NCBI GenBank assembly: GCA_963731745.1
Contig: CAVSWT010000014.1
Coordinates: 62,001 to 126,000 of the forward strand
DNA from: CAVSWT01 sp963731745
GTDB taxonomy: Bacteria > Bacteroidota > Ignavibacteria > Ignavibacteriales > Ignavibacteriaceae
Length of the DNA: 64,000 nt
Reading direction: 5' to 3'
Shown here piece by piece: positions 53,496 to 63,877 of the stretch; position 1 is the stretch's first letter, and every line of letters starts with the position of its first letter. The notes under the pieces are model-generated. The model saw only the letters and a program-made list of their open reading frames with translations. It ran no database searches and was not told the origin of the DNA. A program made the translations under genes and the position numbers.

Positions 53496-54065
53496 CTAAT
53501 TAACGAATCCATATCTGGAAAAATGAGGCAGCAAAGCATTTATAATTTGTATTTTACCTGACTGCTTGTAAACATTTATTTGATCGTATTCGGCCTTATA
53601 GTATTTGCCGTCTTCAGCCATATATACAAACGTAACTGTATAGGGATTTATTTTACTTACATCAATACCCTGTATAGTTAAATTATAAATAACAGGTTTT
53701 TGAAAGCTGCCGTGAGGTGTAAATGTAGAAACTCCGCCTTCATCGCTAACTGACATTGTTATATCTCTGCTTCCCCAAAAAGAGTAACGCTGAAATCTAG
53801 CATTAGCAGTTATTGATACCCAACCAAAAGGACCACCTGCATAGCCTGTATTTATTTCTAATAATGATTCCTGGTCTCCATAAATAGTTTTACCGACTGT
53901 TACATCTTTTGATAAACTATTATTGACAGGTAAAGTAATCCAATTAGGTTCATCAACAACCTGGCTGCTATTTACTGTTTCCTGTGGTGAGATTATGTTT
54001 GTTTCCTGATTACACCCTGTAATCAACAAAGCAAAGAAAATAATGGTTAAAAAGTATTTGAACAT
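53496..54065 (-). CDS. Hypothetical lipoprotein
   Basis: 189 residues. Lipobox LLITGC (Cys about 18). The mature part is beta-rich with aromatic turns (GYAGGPFGWVSITANARFQRYSFWGSRDI shown in part: GGPFGWVSITANARF) and resembles a small Ig-like or jelly-roll domain. No family named. Upstream AAAAGGGAG site; on the minus strand CAAATTTA at 54146-54153 reads TAAATTTG, a possible -7 box. First gene of the operon with the two TPR genes. Confidence 0.65.
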   Translation of the reverse strand: MFKYFLTIIFFALLITGCNQETNIISPQETVNSSQVVDEPNWITLPVNNSLSKDVTVGKTIYGDQESLLEINTGYAGGPFGWVSITANARFQRYSFWGSRDITMSVSDEGGVSTFTPHGSFQKPVIYNLTIQGIDVSKINPYTVTFVYMAEDGKYYKAEYDQINVYKQSGKIQIINALLPHFSRYGFVN

Positions 54066-54615
54066 TTTAGTACTCCCTTTTATTATTTAAGATTTATTTT
54101 TGATTTCATCTGCCTTACCCCTTTATAACTTTGTAAAAGGTGGATCAAATTTATACACGCACTTATACAATGAAGATACCAAGTTCTGGCAGGTAATTTG
54201 TACTTATGATATTTTATGGAAATTAAGATGCGGTAATTTCTTCTTCGCTTAACTATAATATTTACTGCACTTAATTAATATTTTGTTTCACCTTGGTACA
54301 ATAAAATTGCGAATAAATTGTTGATTTTATTTACTATTTCAAGGTTTCCGAGCAATTCGAAGCTGATACTGCTTGAATACTAAATTATATTAAATATTGC
54401 TTAGGCTAGAAGGATAGCTATTTTAAATTAAGCAGTTTTAGTAAAAGTTAATTTTAAAAACCTCTGTTTGATGAAACATTTTATCGAATGAAATTTGAAA
54501 AGATGCGACAACAGTCATCGATATATTTCATCAAAGTTTATAAATGAATTGAGTTATAATTATATTAGTCAATCAACTTTACATTCCGATTAATTAATTT
54601 GATGGTTGCTAAAAA
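54066..54615. other. 550-bp divergent intergenic region
   Basis: Between the lipoprotein-TPR operon (minus) and a kinase gene (plus). Apart from a possible -7 box for the minus operon at 54146-54153, no gene, repeat or RNA was recognised. No open frame with a credible start. Confidence 0.5.
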
Positions 54616-56130
54616 ATGCAAAAACCAGATCAATCTAATATGTTTCTCTTCGATGACAATTCCCAAATTAAACCCTCTGATTTAGTTGAACAGTTTCATA
54701 CCGGGCTACTACTGCTTAAAACGAATGGCATCATTTACCAGGTTAACCGTAAAGTTTTAAAGCTTATTCATAAGGATCCGCAAGAAATTGTGGGGAGTAA
54801 TTTTACACACTTCATTCATCCGAATGATGTTAAAACTTTTAATGAGACTATTCAAAAAGTTAATGTTTCTTCCACTCCAGAGATAGTTGAGATTAGAATC
54901 AGAAAAAGTGAGAACGATTATTATCCCGCTTTAATTTTAATCAACCTTGAATCCATTAATGAACTAAATGAAAAATTTTATTTCTTAACGGTTATAGATT
55001 TTACAATACATAAAATGAAAGCGGAGTTTATAAAATATAATGAAACTCGTTTTGAACATATGGCAAACTCGGCTCCTGTAATGATTTGGATAGCAGACGT
55101 TGAAGGGTTATTCAGCTTTGTTAACAAAATTTGGCTTGATTATACCGGTGAAAAAATTGGCGAACAATTAGGAATGAATTGGATAAAAAATGTACATCAA
55201 AATGATCTTCAAAAATTTCTTGATACATATCAAAATGCCTTTCGTTCAAAAAGTCCATTTACTTTTGAGTTTAGATTTAAAAATAAAGACAACAATTATG
55301 AATGGATGATTATGAATGGAACTCCTCGTTTAAACAATGAAAATATTTTTATGGGATTTATTGGATCGTGCACTAATATAAATGCGCAAAAAATATTTGA
55401 AGATAAGATGAAGAAAGTGAATAATGAACTTGTTGAGCTGAATAATGCTAAAGATAAATTCTTTTCAATTATTTCTCACGATTTACGTAATCCGCTTGGG
55501 GCCCTTGTTGGTTTATTGGGAATTATAGAAGAAGAAGATTTAGAAGAAGAACAACGAAAAAATTTAATCTCTGAGGCTGCTCTTGCATCTAAACTTGCAT
55601 TGGGATTGATGGAAAATCTTTTAGAGTGGTCAAGAATGCAGGCTGGTAAAATTCCTTTTGAACCTGAAGAACTAGATTTATTAACATTAATCAGAGAGCA
55701 AAAATATCTTTATACTCAGAACCTAAAAATTAAAAATATATCTATCGAAGAAATTATTGATGATAATGTTTCGGTTTTTGCTGATTTAAAAATGACTGAA
55801 ACTATTATTAGAAATCTTATTTCAAATGCAATTAAATATTCAAAACCAAATGGAGTCATTACGATTACTGCTCAAAAGGCAAATGAAATGATAGCAATAA
55901 AAGTTATTGATAACGGCGTTGGCATTCCTGAGGCTGATATCTCTAAATTGTTTAGAATAGATATCAACTACACTACAAAAGGCACATTGAAGGAAATGGG
56001 AACAGGCTTAGGACTAATCCTTTGTAAAGAATTAGTAGAAAAACAAGGAGGAAAAATAAACGTAACAAGTAAAATAAATTCGGGATCAACTTTTATTTTT
56101 ACTTTGCCCTCAGCAGGCTCTTCTTTATAG
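54616..56130 (+). CDS. Soluble PAS-PAS histidine kinase
   Basis: 504 residues. Two PAS domains (about 20-130, LLLLKTNGIIYQVNRKVL; and 145-265, APVMIWIADVEGLFSFVNKIWLDYTG, the latter with a PAC-like NNYEWMIMNGTPR end). HisKA has FFSIISHDLRNPLGALVG with the phospho-His near 294; the ATPase has RNLISNAIKYS, VIDNGVGIPEADI and MGTGLGLILCKEL. No membrane helix, so cytoplasmic signals. No regulator gene adjacent. Phosphorylation partner unknown. Confidence 0.9.
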   Translation: MQKPDQSNMFLFDDNSQIKPSDLVEQFHTGLLLLKTNGIIYQVNRKVLKLIHKDPQEIVGSNFTHFIHPNDVKTFNETIQKVNVSSTPEIVEIRIRKSENDYYPALILINLESINELNEKFYFLTVIDFTIHKMKAEFIKYNETRFEHMANSAPVMIWIADVEGLFSFVNKIWLDYTGEKIGEQLGMNWIKNVHQNDLQKFLDTYQNAFRSKSPFTFEFRFKNKDNNYEWMIMNGTPRLNNENIFMGFIGSCTNINAQKIFEDKMKKVNNELVELNNAKDKFFSIISHDLRNPLGALVGLLGIIEEEDLEEEQRKNLISEAALASKLALGLMENLLEWSRMQAGKIPFEPEELDLLTLIREQKYLYTQNLKIKNISIEEIIDDNVSVFADLKMTETIIRNLISNAIKYSKPNGVITITAQKANEMIAIKVIDNGVGIPEADISKLFRIDINYTTKGTLKEMGTGLGLILCKELVEKQGGKINVTSKINSGSTFIFTLPSAGSSL

Positions 56131-56308
56131 GAAACATTATTTCACCATGCTATTTTTAGCTATTGAATTCTATCAAACAAATAATTAAAACTTAACCTTA
56201 TTAATTTTGAATACAAGCATACTTCATTTAAAGAAATCGTGCTTAAGCAATTATTATTTTAATGTTATAATTTTTAAATTCATCTTAAATAAACATTCTG
56301 GATTTTTT

Positions 56309-56845
56309 ATGACAAATAATTTCAAACAACTTTCGTTTTTAATTTTAATTGTATCTACGCCTTTATTCTCTCAGACTGAACAAGTGAAAACTGTCGATCA
56401 TGTTGATTTAAAAAAATATGTTGGCCTTTGGTACGAAATAGCCCGCATTCCAAATAAATTTCAGGATCAGTGCGTTAAAGGTACAACTGCACAATATTCA
56501 ATTGAAAATGATGACAGAATCAAAGTTATAAATTCTTGTATTGACGAAGACGGAGAAGTAGACGAGGCGGAAGGAGTTGCAAAAGTTGTGGATAAAAAAT
56601 CCAATGCCAAGCTTGAAGTTAGTTTCGTTAGTTTTCTCGGCATTCGGCCATTCTGGGGCGATTACTGGATAGTTGGTCTTGATGAAAATTATATGTGGGC
56701 TGTCATCGGAACTCCTGATAGAAAATATGGATGGATTTTAAGCCGCACTAAAAAACTTGAAGAGAGTACTATGAATGAAATCAAAAATATTTTGAAGAGA
56801 AACGGATATAACCTAGACGATTTTAAAGAAAGTCCCCAATCATAA
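56309..56845 (+). CDS. blc: Bacterial lipocalin (Blc-like)
   Basis: 178 residues from ATG 56309. The longer frame from 56207 adds 34 residues with no sense; the ATG gives a signal peptide (FKQLSFLILIVSTPLFSQ). The lipocalin mark is KYVGLWYEIARIPNKF, with later FWGDYWIVGLDENYMWAVIG and GWILSRTKKL, as in Blc and apolipoprotein-D-like proteins that bind fatty acids or lysophospholipids. No lipobox is seen, so it may be soluble in the periplasm. Confidence 0.92.
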   Translation: MTNNFKQLSFLILIVSTPLFSQTEQVKTVDHVDLKKYVGLWYEIARIPNKFQDQCVKGTTAQYSIENDDRIKVINSCIDEDGEVDEAEGVAKVVDKKSNAKLEVSFVSFLGIRPFWGDYWIVGLDENYMWAVIGTPDRKYGWILSRTKKLEESTMNEIKNILKRNGYNLDDFKESPQS

Positions 56846-56932
56846 ATGTTTTAATAATTGTTATTATTGAAGACTTATCTTTGCAACTTATAAATCTCTT
56901 ATGCATCAAATATTAAAAAAGTAAGAGTTAAA

Positions 56933-57742
56933 ATGGATTACGAAATAAAAGATTTTCAAACTGATGTAATTGAAAAAAGTTTTGAGAAACCAGTGCTTGT
57001 TGATTTCTGGGCTGAGTGGTGCGGGCCGTGCAGAATAATTAGTCCTATCCTTGAAAAGCTAGCAGAACAAAATAAAGAAACATGGCAGCTCGCAAAAGTT
57101 GATACAGATAAGAATCAGGAGACCGCCTCATCATATGGTGTGCGTGGAATTCCGAATGTAAAGTTATTTAAAGATGGAAAAGTTATAAATGAGTTCACGG
57201 GTGCTCTGCCTGAATCTCAAATTGTTGACTGGCTGGCAAAATCTATCCCAGGTAAATTTGCTGCTCAAATTGAAAAAGCTAAAAATTTATTAATTCATGG
57301 AAATGCAGCCGATGCGAAAGTAATACTTGAAGAAGTTCTTAACGGTGATATTAATAATATTGAAGTTAAAATTTTACTGGCTAAGATTTTACTTTTTGAC
57401 GATACAAAAGAATCATTAAGGTTAATTGAAAGTGCCGGCGATAATTTTGAGTATCAGGAAATTGTAGATTCTATAAAAATAATTTCAGATTTAATTTTGC
57501 GCGATCGAAACTCATTTGCTGATTCAGAAATTAAAGAAAAATATTTATCTGCGATAGAAGATTTAAAAAAGAAAAATTTTGATTCATCACTTGAAAAATT
57601 TATCAACATTATACGAGATGATAGAAGCTATGATGATGATGGAGCAAGAAAAGCATGTATTGCCATTTTTAAATATCTCGGAGAAGACAATGAAATAACT
57701 ATAAAACACAGAAGAGATTTCGGCAGCGCTTTATATATTTAG
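56933..57742 (+). CDS. Thioredoxin-TPR protein (CnoX/YbbN-like)
   Basis: 269 residues. A thioredoxin domain (1-108) with FWAEWCGPCRIISPIL, cis-Pro RGIPNVKLF; then a TPR-like region (about 115-265) as in CnoX. In CnoX from some bacteria the active site is lost; here CGPC is intact, so it could be a reductase as well as a holdase. A TATCTTTG sequence at 56876-56883 could be a -7 promoter element. Confidence 0.9.
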   Translation: MDYEIKDFQTDVIEKSFEKPVLVDFWAEWCGPCRIISPILEKLAEQNKETWQLAKVDTDKNQETASSYGVRGIPNVKLFKDGKVINEFTGALPESQIVDWLAKSIPGKFAAQIEKAKNLLIHGNAADAKVILEEVLNGDINNIEVKILLAKILLFDDTKESLRLIESAGDNFEYQEIVDSIKIISDLILRDRNSFADSEIKEKYLSAIEDLKKKNFDSSLEKFINIIRDDRSYDDDGARKACIAIFKYLGEDNEITIKHRRDFGSALYI

Positions 57743-57896
57743 TGATTAAGGAATTAATATATAGCTAAAAATAATTGTTAATATATTAAAAATATTATAA
57801 GTTTTACGTCTACTTATTTTTCCCCGCCAACACATTTTGCCTAATTATTCCTTTTTATTAGTTTTCCATTGCAGTTAAAATAAGGAACCACATTCA

Positions 57897-60359
57897 ATGT
57901 CAATTAAATTATTAATATCAATATCATTAATCTTTTTATTTTATTATGGATGCACTGTCCCCTCTCATAAAAGCACATCAAATAAAGATGTTGTATTACC
58001 CGGTAAGTTTGATGAATATACCTTACTCCCAAATGGCTGGAAATTAACTCCAGCAGGCGATCAAGTTGGAATAGGAGAATTACCGTTAAACTTAATTATT
58101 ACACATGATGAAAAATATGCTATAACATCTAACAGTGGAACAAAAGTTAATTCAATTTCCGTTATCGACCTTCAAAATAAAAAAGAAATCCAAAGAATGA
58201 TAATTGATAAAACCTGGCGAGGAATTGTGTTCAACAATGACGATTCAAAACTTTTTGTCAGCGGGGCAAATAATAATTGCGTCTATATTTATAATTTTAA
58301 TTCCGGTCACTTATCATTAAGCGATTCGATAGTCATCGGCAAACCTTTCCCAAGTGAAGAAATTTCAATTACCGGAATTGATTATTTGGATAAGAAAAAC
58401 ATTTTATTAGCAGCATCAAAAATGAACAATTCTTTGTATGTCTGTGATGTAAAAAGCAAAAAAGTAATAAAGAAAATTAAATTTGACAGCGAATGCTACG
58501 ATGTGAAAATAAATCATGCAGAAACTTTTGCTTATGTTTCTCTATGGGCTAATTCTTCCATCGCTGAAATTGATTTGAAAACATTCTCTATTAAAAATAC
58601 TATTGAAGTTGGAGATCATCCTACAGAAATTTTAATAACAAAAAATGATGAGCGTCTATTTACACCTAATGCAAATAATAACTCTATCTCTGTAATAGAT
58701 TTAAAATCTAAAAAAGAAACTGAAAAAATTATTTCCTCATTAAATCCTGACGCTCCATACGGTAGCACTCCAAACGCAGTATGTTTTAATAATGATGAAA
58801 CGGTTTTACTAGTTGCAAACGCCGATAATAACTATCTGGCACTTTTTGATATTAGTCAAAAAGATAAATCAAAAAGCATAGGATTTATTCCTGTCGGATG
58901 GTATCCGACTTCGGTTAAAACATTAAACTTTAATAAAATTATTGTGGCAAACGCAAAGGGCTTATCCTCAAAACCAAATCCGAACGGCCCTGTTACTACT
59001 GATTCAGCTAATTATGTTAATGATGAATATATCGGTTACCTTTTTAAAGGCACGTTGTCAATAATTGATTATCCAACGAAAGAACTACTGCAATCATTTA
59101 CAAAAAAAGTTTATTCAAACACACCTTACGTTCAAGAGAAGAAAAATTCATCTGAGCAAAATGTTATTCCCGCTGATTACAACAATATAGGAAGCGAAAA
59201 AATAAAACATGTTTTTTACATCATAAAAGAGAACAGAACTTACGATCAAGTGTTTGGCGATATCACGGAAGGAAACGGCGATTCATCAATCTGCATTTTT
59301 GGAAAACAAATCACTCCGAACGAACATAAGATTGTACATGATTACACTTTATATGACAATTTTTATTGCGATGCAGAAGTAAGTGCAGACGGTCATAATT
59401 GGTCAACAGCTGCATATGCAACCGATTACACTGAAAAAACCTGGCCTGTATATTATGGCGATAGAGGCGGCAAATATGAATATGAAGGCGGTGTTAAAGT
59501 TGCCGCTCCATCATCAGGTTATATTTGGAACCAGGTGATGGATAAAAATTTATCCTTCAGAAATTATGGTGAATTTGTTAGTGAAGTAAAAGGTTCGAAG
59601 ACTACTTATTTAGCAAACGACAGCGACTTAGTAAAATATACAAATCCGGACTACCCGGGCTTTGATATGAATATCTCGGATATGGTTCGGTATGACGTTT
59701 GGGAAAAGGAGTTTGATGAATTTGTAAAAAAAGATTCACTGCCTGCTTTCAATTTAATTCGACTTCCTAATGATCACACCATGGGTACGGTAAAAGGTAA
59801 ATTAACTCCTCAAGCATATGTCGCTGAGAACGATTATGCTCTTGGATTGATGATTGAAAAAATATCCAAAAGTAAATTTTGGAAAGAAAGCATAATTTTT
59901 GCTTTAGAAGATGATGCACAAAATGGATCTGATCATGTGGATGCGCATCGCTCCACACTTATTGTAATTAGTCCTTATATAAAAAGGCATTATGTTGATC
60001 ATACAATGTATTCAACATCAAGCGTATTAAAAACAATTGAATTGATACTAGGTTTAAAACCCATGACTCAATTTGATCTTTCAGCAGCACCCATAATAAA
60101 TTCTGTTACAGATCATCCAGATTTTAATATATTCAATTCTATCAAACCTTCGATTGACATAGATGCAAAAAATCTTGCAAATGCCTACGGTTCAAAGAGG
60201 AGTGAAGAATTTAATTTTGCGGTGGAAGATGATATTCCGGATATAGAATTAAATGAAATTATTTGGAAATCCATTAAGGGGAAAAATGCAAAAATGCCGC
60301 CGCCGGTTAGAAGTGCATTTGTAAACGTAGTTCAAAAAGAAAAAGATGATAAAGATTAG
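57897..60359 (+). CDS. Lipoprotein with YncE-like beta-propeller fused to a phosphoesterase domain
   Basis: 820 residues. A lipobox (FYYGC) suggests anchoring on the cell surface or periplasm. Residues about 40-390 form a seven-bladed YVTN/YncE-like propeller (VIDLQNKKEIQRM, IAEIDLKTFSIKNTIEVGDHPTEI, PNANNNSISVIDLKSKKETEKI). Residues about 435-800 belong to the phosphoesterase (PF04185, acid phosphatase/phospholipase C) superfamily: HVFYIIKENRTYDQVFGD gives the nucleophile region, with EVSADGHNWSTAAYA, RLPNDHTMG and ALEDDAQNGSDHVDAHRS supplying metal ligands. Substrate unknown. Confidence 0.9.
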   Translation: MSIKLLISISLIFLFYYGCTVPSHKSTSNKDVVLPGKFDEYTLLPNGWKLTPAGDQVGIGELPLNLIITHDEKYAITSNSGTKVNSISVIDLQNKKEIQRMIIDKTWRGIVFNNDDSKLFVSGANNNCVYIYNFNSGHLSLSDSIVIGKPFPSEEISITGIDYLDKKNILLAASKMNNSLYVCDVKSKKVIKKIKFDSECYDVKINHAETFAYVSLWANSSIAEIDLKTFSIKNTIEVGDHPTEILITKNDERLFTPNANNNSISVIDLKSKKETEKIISSLNPDAPYGSTPNAVCFNNDETVLLVANADNNYLALFDISQKDKSKSIGFIPVGWYPTSVKTLNFNKIIVANAKGLSSKPNPNGPVTTDSANYVNDEYIGYLFKGTLSIIDYPTKELLQSFTKKVYSNTPYVQEKKNSSEQNVIPADYNNIGSEKIKHVFYIIKENRTYDQVFGDITEGNGDSSICIFGKQITPNEHKIVHDYTLYDNFYCDAEVSADGHNWSTAAYATDYTEKTWPVYYGDRGGKYEYEGGVKVAAPSSGYIWNQVMDKNLSFRNYGEFVSEVKGSKTTYLANDSDLVKYTNPDYPGFDMNISDMVRYDVWEKEFDEFVKKDSLPAFNLIRLPNDHTMGTVKGKLTPQAYVAENDYALGLMIEKISKSKFWKESIIFALEDDAQNGSDHVDAHRSTLIVISPYIKRHYVDHTMYSTSSVLKTIELILGLKPMTQFDLSAAPIINSVTDHPDFNIFNSIKPSIDIDAKNLANAYGSKRSEEFNFAVEDDIPDIELNEIIWKSIKGKNAKMPPPVRSAFVNVVQKEKDDKD

Positions 60360-60386
60360 TTTTAAATTTATTTATTGATCTTACTA

Positions 60387-60412
60387 TTCCCTCTCCTTTT
60401 TAGGAGAGGGCT
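60387..60412. repeat. 8-bp palindrome in a convergent gap
   Basis: CCCTCTCC (60389-60396) and GGAGAGGG (60403-60410) surround a TTTTTA loop. It lies between convergent genes ending at 60359 and 60423 and could act as a terminator, although no T tract follows. The sequence style also resembles short dispersed palindromic repeats. Confidence 0.55.
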
Positions 60413-60422
60413 AACTTAAAAT

Positions 60423-60851
60423 TTAGTGAGTTGTTTTTCCTTCATACATTTTTGCAAATGCTTCATCAATCGGTTCCCATAATTCAATCTTGTTTCCTTC
60501 AATATCTAGTATGTGAACAAACTTTCCGTAATCATAAGTTTCAATCTCATCAACAATAGTTACGCCTTCCTCTTTTAATTCTTTAACTAACACTTCTAGG
60601 TTTTCAACCCTGTAGTTTATCATAAAATCTTTTTGCGATGGTTCAAAGTATTTTGTGTCTTCTTTAAAAGGACTCCAAACAGTATAGTTTTTCTGTTCAG
60701 TGTTATCGGTATTTCTCACTTCAAAGATAGAGCCGTATTCATCTTTAACTAACCCCAAATGTTTCTCGTACCAATTTTTCATTGCTTCGGGATTTTTTGT
60801 TTTAAAAAATATTCCGCCGATTCCTGTCACTCTTTTATTTGAAGACGCCAT
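60423..60851 (-). CDS. VOC/glyoxalase-family protein
   Basis: 142 residues; vicinal-oxygen-chelate fold. It has GIGGIFFKTKNPEAMKNWYEKHLG at the start (shown in part: FFKTKNPEAMKNWYEKHLG) and FVHILDIEGNKIELWEP at the end, where the glutamate is a typical metal ligand. The group includes glyoxalases, dioxygenases and resistance proteins; the reaction is not known. GAGG precedes the ATG. Confidence 0.88.
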   Translation of the reverse strand: MASSNKRVTGIGGIFFKTKNPEAMKNWYEKHLGLVKDEYGSIFEVRNTDNTEQKNYTVWSPFKEDTKYFEPSQKDFMINYRVENLEVLVKELKEEGVTIVDEIETYDYGKFVHILDIEGNKIELWEPIDEAFAKMYEGKTTH

Positions 60852-61003
60852 ACGTAACCTCGTATTAAATTTTTTAATTATTTAAAAGTTCAATTTACGT
60901 GAGTAAAATCTGATTTTGTTTTTGAGAATAACTCTAATTTGAAATAAATTAGAATTGAGAGTAGATAATTAAATTTTTAATAAATTATAATTTGGGAAAT
61001 GCA

Positions 61004-62029
61004 TTAAGAATTTAATCGTAATTTTTTTAGCTGGCGAAAACTTACAAGCCTTTTTTGATTTTCATCCCATAAGCTTAGCAAAACACTTTTTAAGCTGCTC
61101 TTTAATGTTAAAACATTTGCTTTTTGTAATAATGGATTTTCTTTATGACATTTTTCAAGCATATAATTTGGAATTCGCGGACTAAGATGATGTATATGAT
61201 GAAAACCGATATTGCCTGTAAACCACTGTAAAACTTTAGGTAATTTATAATATGAGCTTCCCTTTAATGCAGCTTGCGTAAAATCCCAAGCATCGCCTGT
61301 TTCCCAATATGTATCTTCAAATTGATGCTGAATAAAAAACAGCCAGGTGCCTACTGAAGAAGTTATAATTGTTATTGGTAATTGAATTAATAAAAAAGCT
61401 TTTATTCCAATCAGCCAAATCATAAGTCCAACAGCAATGCCAATTGCAAGATCAGTATAATAAACACTTGCAACCTTTCGTTTCATGTTGGGCCGTTTTG
61501 GATTTGGAAATCGGTAAAGAATTAAAAATAGAATTGTGGGAACAAATAAAAATAAAACTACTGGATTGCGGTAAATTCTGTATTTAAATCTTCCCCATTT
61601 TGATAGACTAAGATATTCAGATACAGTCATTGTATAAATATCTCCAACACCGCGTTCCTCTAAATTTCCGGCGCTTGCATGATGAATCGCGTGGCTCTTT
61701 CGCCAGTAGTGATAGGGGGTTAAAGTGAAAACGCTGCAGAACATCCCGCTTAAATCATTTGCTTTTCGGGAACGGAAAAATGAACCATGCCCGCAGTCAT
61801 GCTGAATAATAAACATCCGGACCAAAAATCCAGCAGCGGGAAAAGCCAGTAAAAGTGTAAGCCAATAACTATAACTAAGGCTTAGATACATCATGTACCA
61901 AATAACAAAAAAAGGAATTGTAGAATTACTAAGCTGCCAGGTGCTTTTCCAGGCATGTGCTTTATGATATTTAGCTACCAGGTTTTTCCAAACTTGCTGA
62001 TTTGTAACTGCATTTTTAAAAGATGTCAA
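61004..62029 (-). CDS. Membrane fatty-acid desaturase
   Basis: 341 residues with four or more membrane helices. Three histidine boxes hold the di-iron site: QHDCGHGSFF near 80, RKSHAIHHASAGN near 113 and FHHIHHLSPRIPNY near 275. This is the acyl-lipid/DesA-like type, which introduces a double bond in phospholipid acyl chains, and matters for membrane fluidity. Electron donor not encoded nearby. Start TTG 62029. Confidence 0.92.
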   Translation of the reverse strand: MTSFKNAVTNQQVWKNLVAKYHKAHAWKSTWQLSNSTIPFFVIWYMMYLSLSYSYWLTLLLAFPAAGFLVRMFIIQHDCGHGSFFRSRKANDLSGMFCSVFTLTPYHYWRKSHAIHHASAGNLEERGVGDIYTMTVSEYLSLSKWGRFKYRIYRNPVVLFLFVPTILFLILYRFPNPKRPNMKRKVASVYYTDLAIGIAVGLMIWLIGIKAFLLIQLPITIITSSVGTWLFFIQHQFEDTYWETGDAWDFTQAALKGSSYYKLPKVLQWFTGNIGFHHIHHLSPRIPNYMLEKCHKENPLLQKANVLTLKSSLKSVLLSLWDENQKRLVSFRQLKKLRLNS

Positions 62030-62106
62030 TATTCAAACTTTCTCATTAAAACATATAAGTGTAAGATAAGTATATTGGATAAACCATAAAATACTAAAAT
62101 CATATC

Positions 62107-62655
62107 TTATTTATTTTTTAATTTCAGATAATCTTCTTTCAAAATAGCCATTAAATAAAAATCTATATAATGGTCATCAAAAAACATGGCTTGACGGAGA
62201 GTACCTTCTTTTATAAATCCGGCTTTTTCATATGCATTTATTGCTCTTGTGTTTTCTACACTTACATGCAGCTGAACGCGGTTAAAATTTAAAGTATTAA
62301 ATGCATAATCAACCATTAATTTTGTAGCTTCTTTACCATACCCCTTTGACCAATTTTCTTTTTCCGCAATTGCGATGTAAAAAGTTGCCATTCGACCCAC
62401 CCAATCAATTCTAACGAAAGAGGTACAGCCAATTGGTTCATCAGGCTTATTTGTGCAGACAGTGAAGAAAATTGTTGAATGATCTTGTAATTTCTGTTCA
62501 ATCCTTTTCCTTTGTGTTTCAACTGAAGATGGAACTGCATAATATAGGTATTGCCTTGGATCAGAATGATTTTCAGAAAGTGCAATTATAGTTTCATCGC
62601 CGGGTTCAGGAGAACGTAAATATATTTTTGTTCCGATTAAAAAAGGATTTTTCAT
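62107..62655 (-). CDS. GNAT-family N-acetyltransferase (RimJ/RimL type)
   Basis: 182 residues. IYLRSPEPGDETIIALSEN at the start, the acetyl-CoA site ENWSKGYGKEATKLMVDYAF and LHVSVENTRAINAYEKAGFIKEGTLRQ at the end are RimJ/RimL-type marks (acetylates protein N-termini or small amines). Specific target unknown. It lies 22 bases after a phosphatase gene in the same direction. Confidence 0.92.
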   Translation of the reverse strand: MKNPFLIGTKIYLRSPEPGDETIIALSENHSDPRQYLYYAVPSSVETQRKRIEQKLQDHSTIFFTVCTNKPDEPIGCTSFVRIDWVGRMATFYIAIAEKENWSKGYGKEATKLMVDYAFNTLNFNRVQLHVSVENTRAINAYEKAGFIKEGTLRQAMFFDDHYIDFYLMAILKEDYLKLKNK

Positions 62656-62677
62656 AAAATTGGTTTAGCTAAGTATT

Positions 62678-63877
62678 CTAATTTGACTCTCTTTTTAAAA
62701 TTACCAGAGTCGCATCGTCATCCCATTTTTTATTACTTCCGAATTTTGCTGCGGCATTAAATATTTCATCCACAATTTGTTTAACTGATTTATCTTTGTT
62801 TTCAGCAATAGCTTTTTTTATTCCTTCAATTCCAAAATCTTCCGAATGTAAATTTTTTCTTTCACTTATTCCATCTGTATAAAGCACAAGCAAAGAACCG
62901 GGCTTTAAATATGCATGTCCTCTTTGTAAGTCAATTTCGGGCAAAGCTCCAAACAACATACCTGTAGCTTCCAGTTCGGTAAAGCTTTCGCCATCAAATA
63001 ATATTGCAGACGGATGGCCGGCATTCACATAAAGCAGGTTTCCCGTTTTATCAACTTCAGCATAAAATAAAGAAATAAAATTTGTAGAGTAAACACTTCT
63101 GTAAATAACATTATTCAGCTTTTCAAAAGTGTAAACCATTTTTAAATGTTTTTCAAGACCCATTCGCAAGCCTGTAACTACATCTCTAGCTAGTAGTGCA
63201 GCGGGCAATCCATGGCCACTTGCATCACCAATACAAAATCCAAAATTCTTATTATCAAAATTAAAATAATCATACAGGTCACCGCCGACTAACTCCGCCG
63301 GCTGAGATTTTCCTGCAACTTTGAATCCCACAAATTCCGGGGCAGTAATTGGAAGTAAGCTTTGCTGAATATGTGCAGCCTGTTCAATTCCTGTTTTCAC
63401 GGCTTCATTGAAAAGACGGTAATTAAGCATGGTACGGACGGCATTCAAGCACAATTCAATTTCTTCTCTAACCCATCCGCTTCTCAATTCAAAAATTATA
63501 ATCCATCTGTAATCTGCACCGCGAACAGTAATGGCAGCCGGAATACTATACCAATCCTGATTAATTAATGATGAATCAATAGTTAAATTCGGATTATCAA
63601 AAATGTATGTTTTTGATTTTAATACCGCTTGCAATGCTTCCGAATCAGTTGAAATTTTTACATTGGTTTTTTTAATCTTCGTTCCAGTGGAAGCAATTAA
63701 AATATATTGATCTTCTGCTTCTTCAAAAATTCTTCCGTTGCCGATTTTAAGATCCTCGCCAAAGGTTTTTTCAAGCTCATTCACGATTGTAAATAAAAAA
63801 TCTTTCCCGGATTTTTCCAGGCCTATTTTTACTAATACAAAGTCTAATTTTTTATAAAATGTTTTTGGGTCAAGCAT
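62678..63877 (-). CDS. PP2C/SpoIIE-type phosphatase with GAF-like sensor (RsbU-like)
   Basis: 399 residues. A GAF-like N-terminal half (about 10-165) and a C-terminal SpoIIE domain (about 170-395): IQQSLLPITAPEFVGFKVAG, ELVGGDLYDYF, CIGDASGHGLPAALLARDVV, LLYVNAGHPSAILF, LVLYTDGISERKN and KKWDDDATLVILK, with the metal-binding Asp residues in place. These phosphatases act on anti-sigma-factor antagonists (partner switching). No antagonist or anti-sigma gene is in the window. No start or frame problem. Confidence 0.92.
   Translation of the reverse strand: MLDPKTFYKKLDFVLVKIGLEKSGKDFLFTIVNELEKTFGEDLKIGNGRIFEEAEDQYILIASTGTKIKKTNVKISTDSEALQAVLKSKTYIFDNPNLTIDSSLINQDWYSIPAAITVRGADYRWIIIFELRSGWVREEIELCLNAVRTMLNYRLFNEAVKTGIEQAAHIQQSLLPITAPEFVGFKVAGKSQPAELVGGDLYDYFNFDNKNFGFCIGDASGHGLPAALLARDVVTGLRMGLEKHLKMVYTFEKLNNVIYRSVYSTNFISLFYAEVDKTGNLLYVNAGHPSAILFDGESFTELEATGMLFGALPEIDLQRGHAYLKPGSLLVLYTDGISERKNLHSEDFGIEGIKKAIAENKDKSVKQIVDEIFNAAAKFGSNKKWDDDATLVILKRESN

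Noticed and set aside
56207..56308. N-terminal 34-residue extension of the lipocalin
   Set aside because: No ribosome site and no homology-like pattern; ATG 56309 starts a clear signal peptide.
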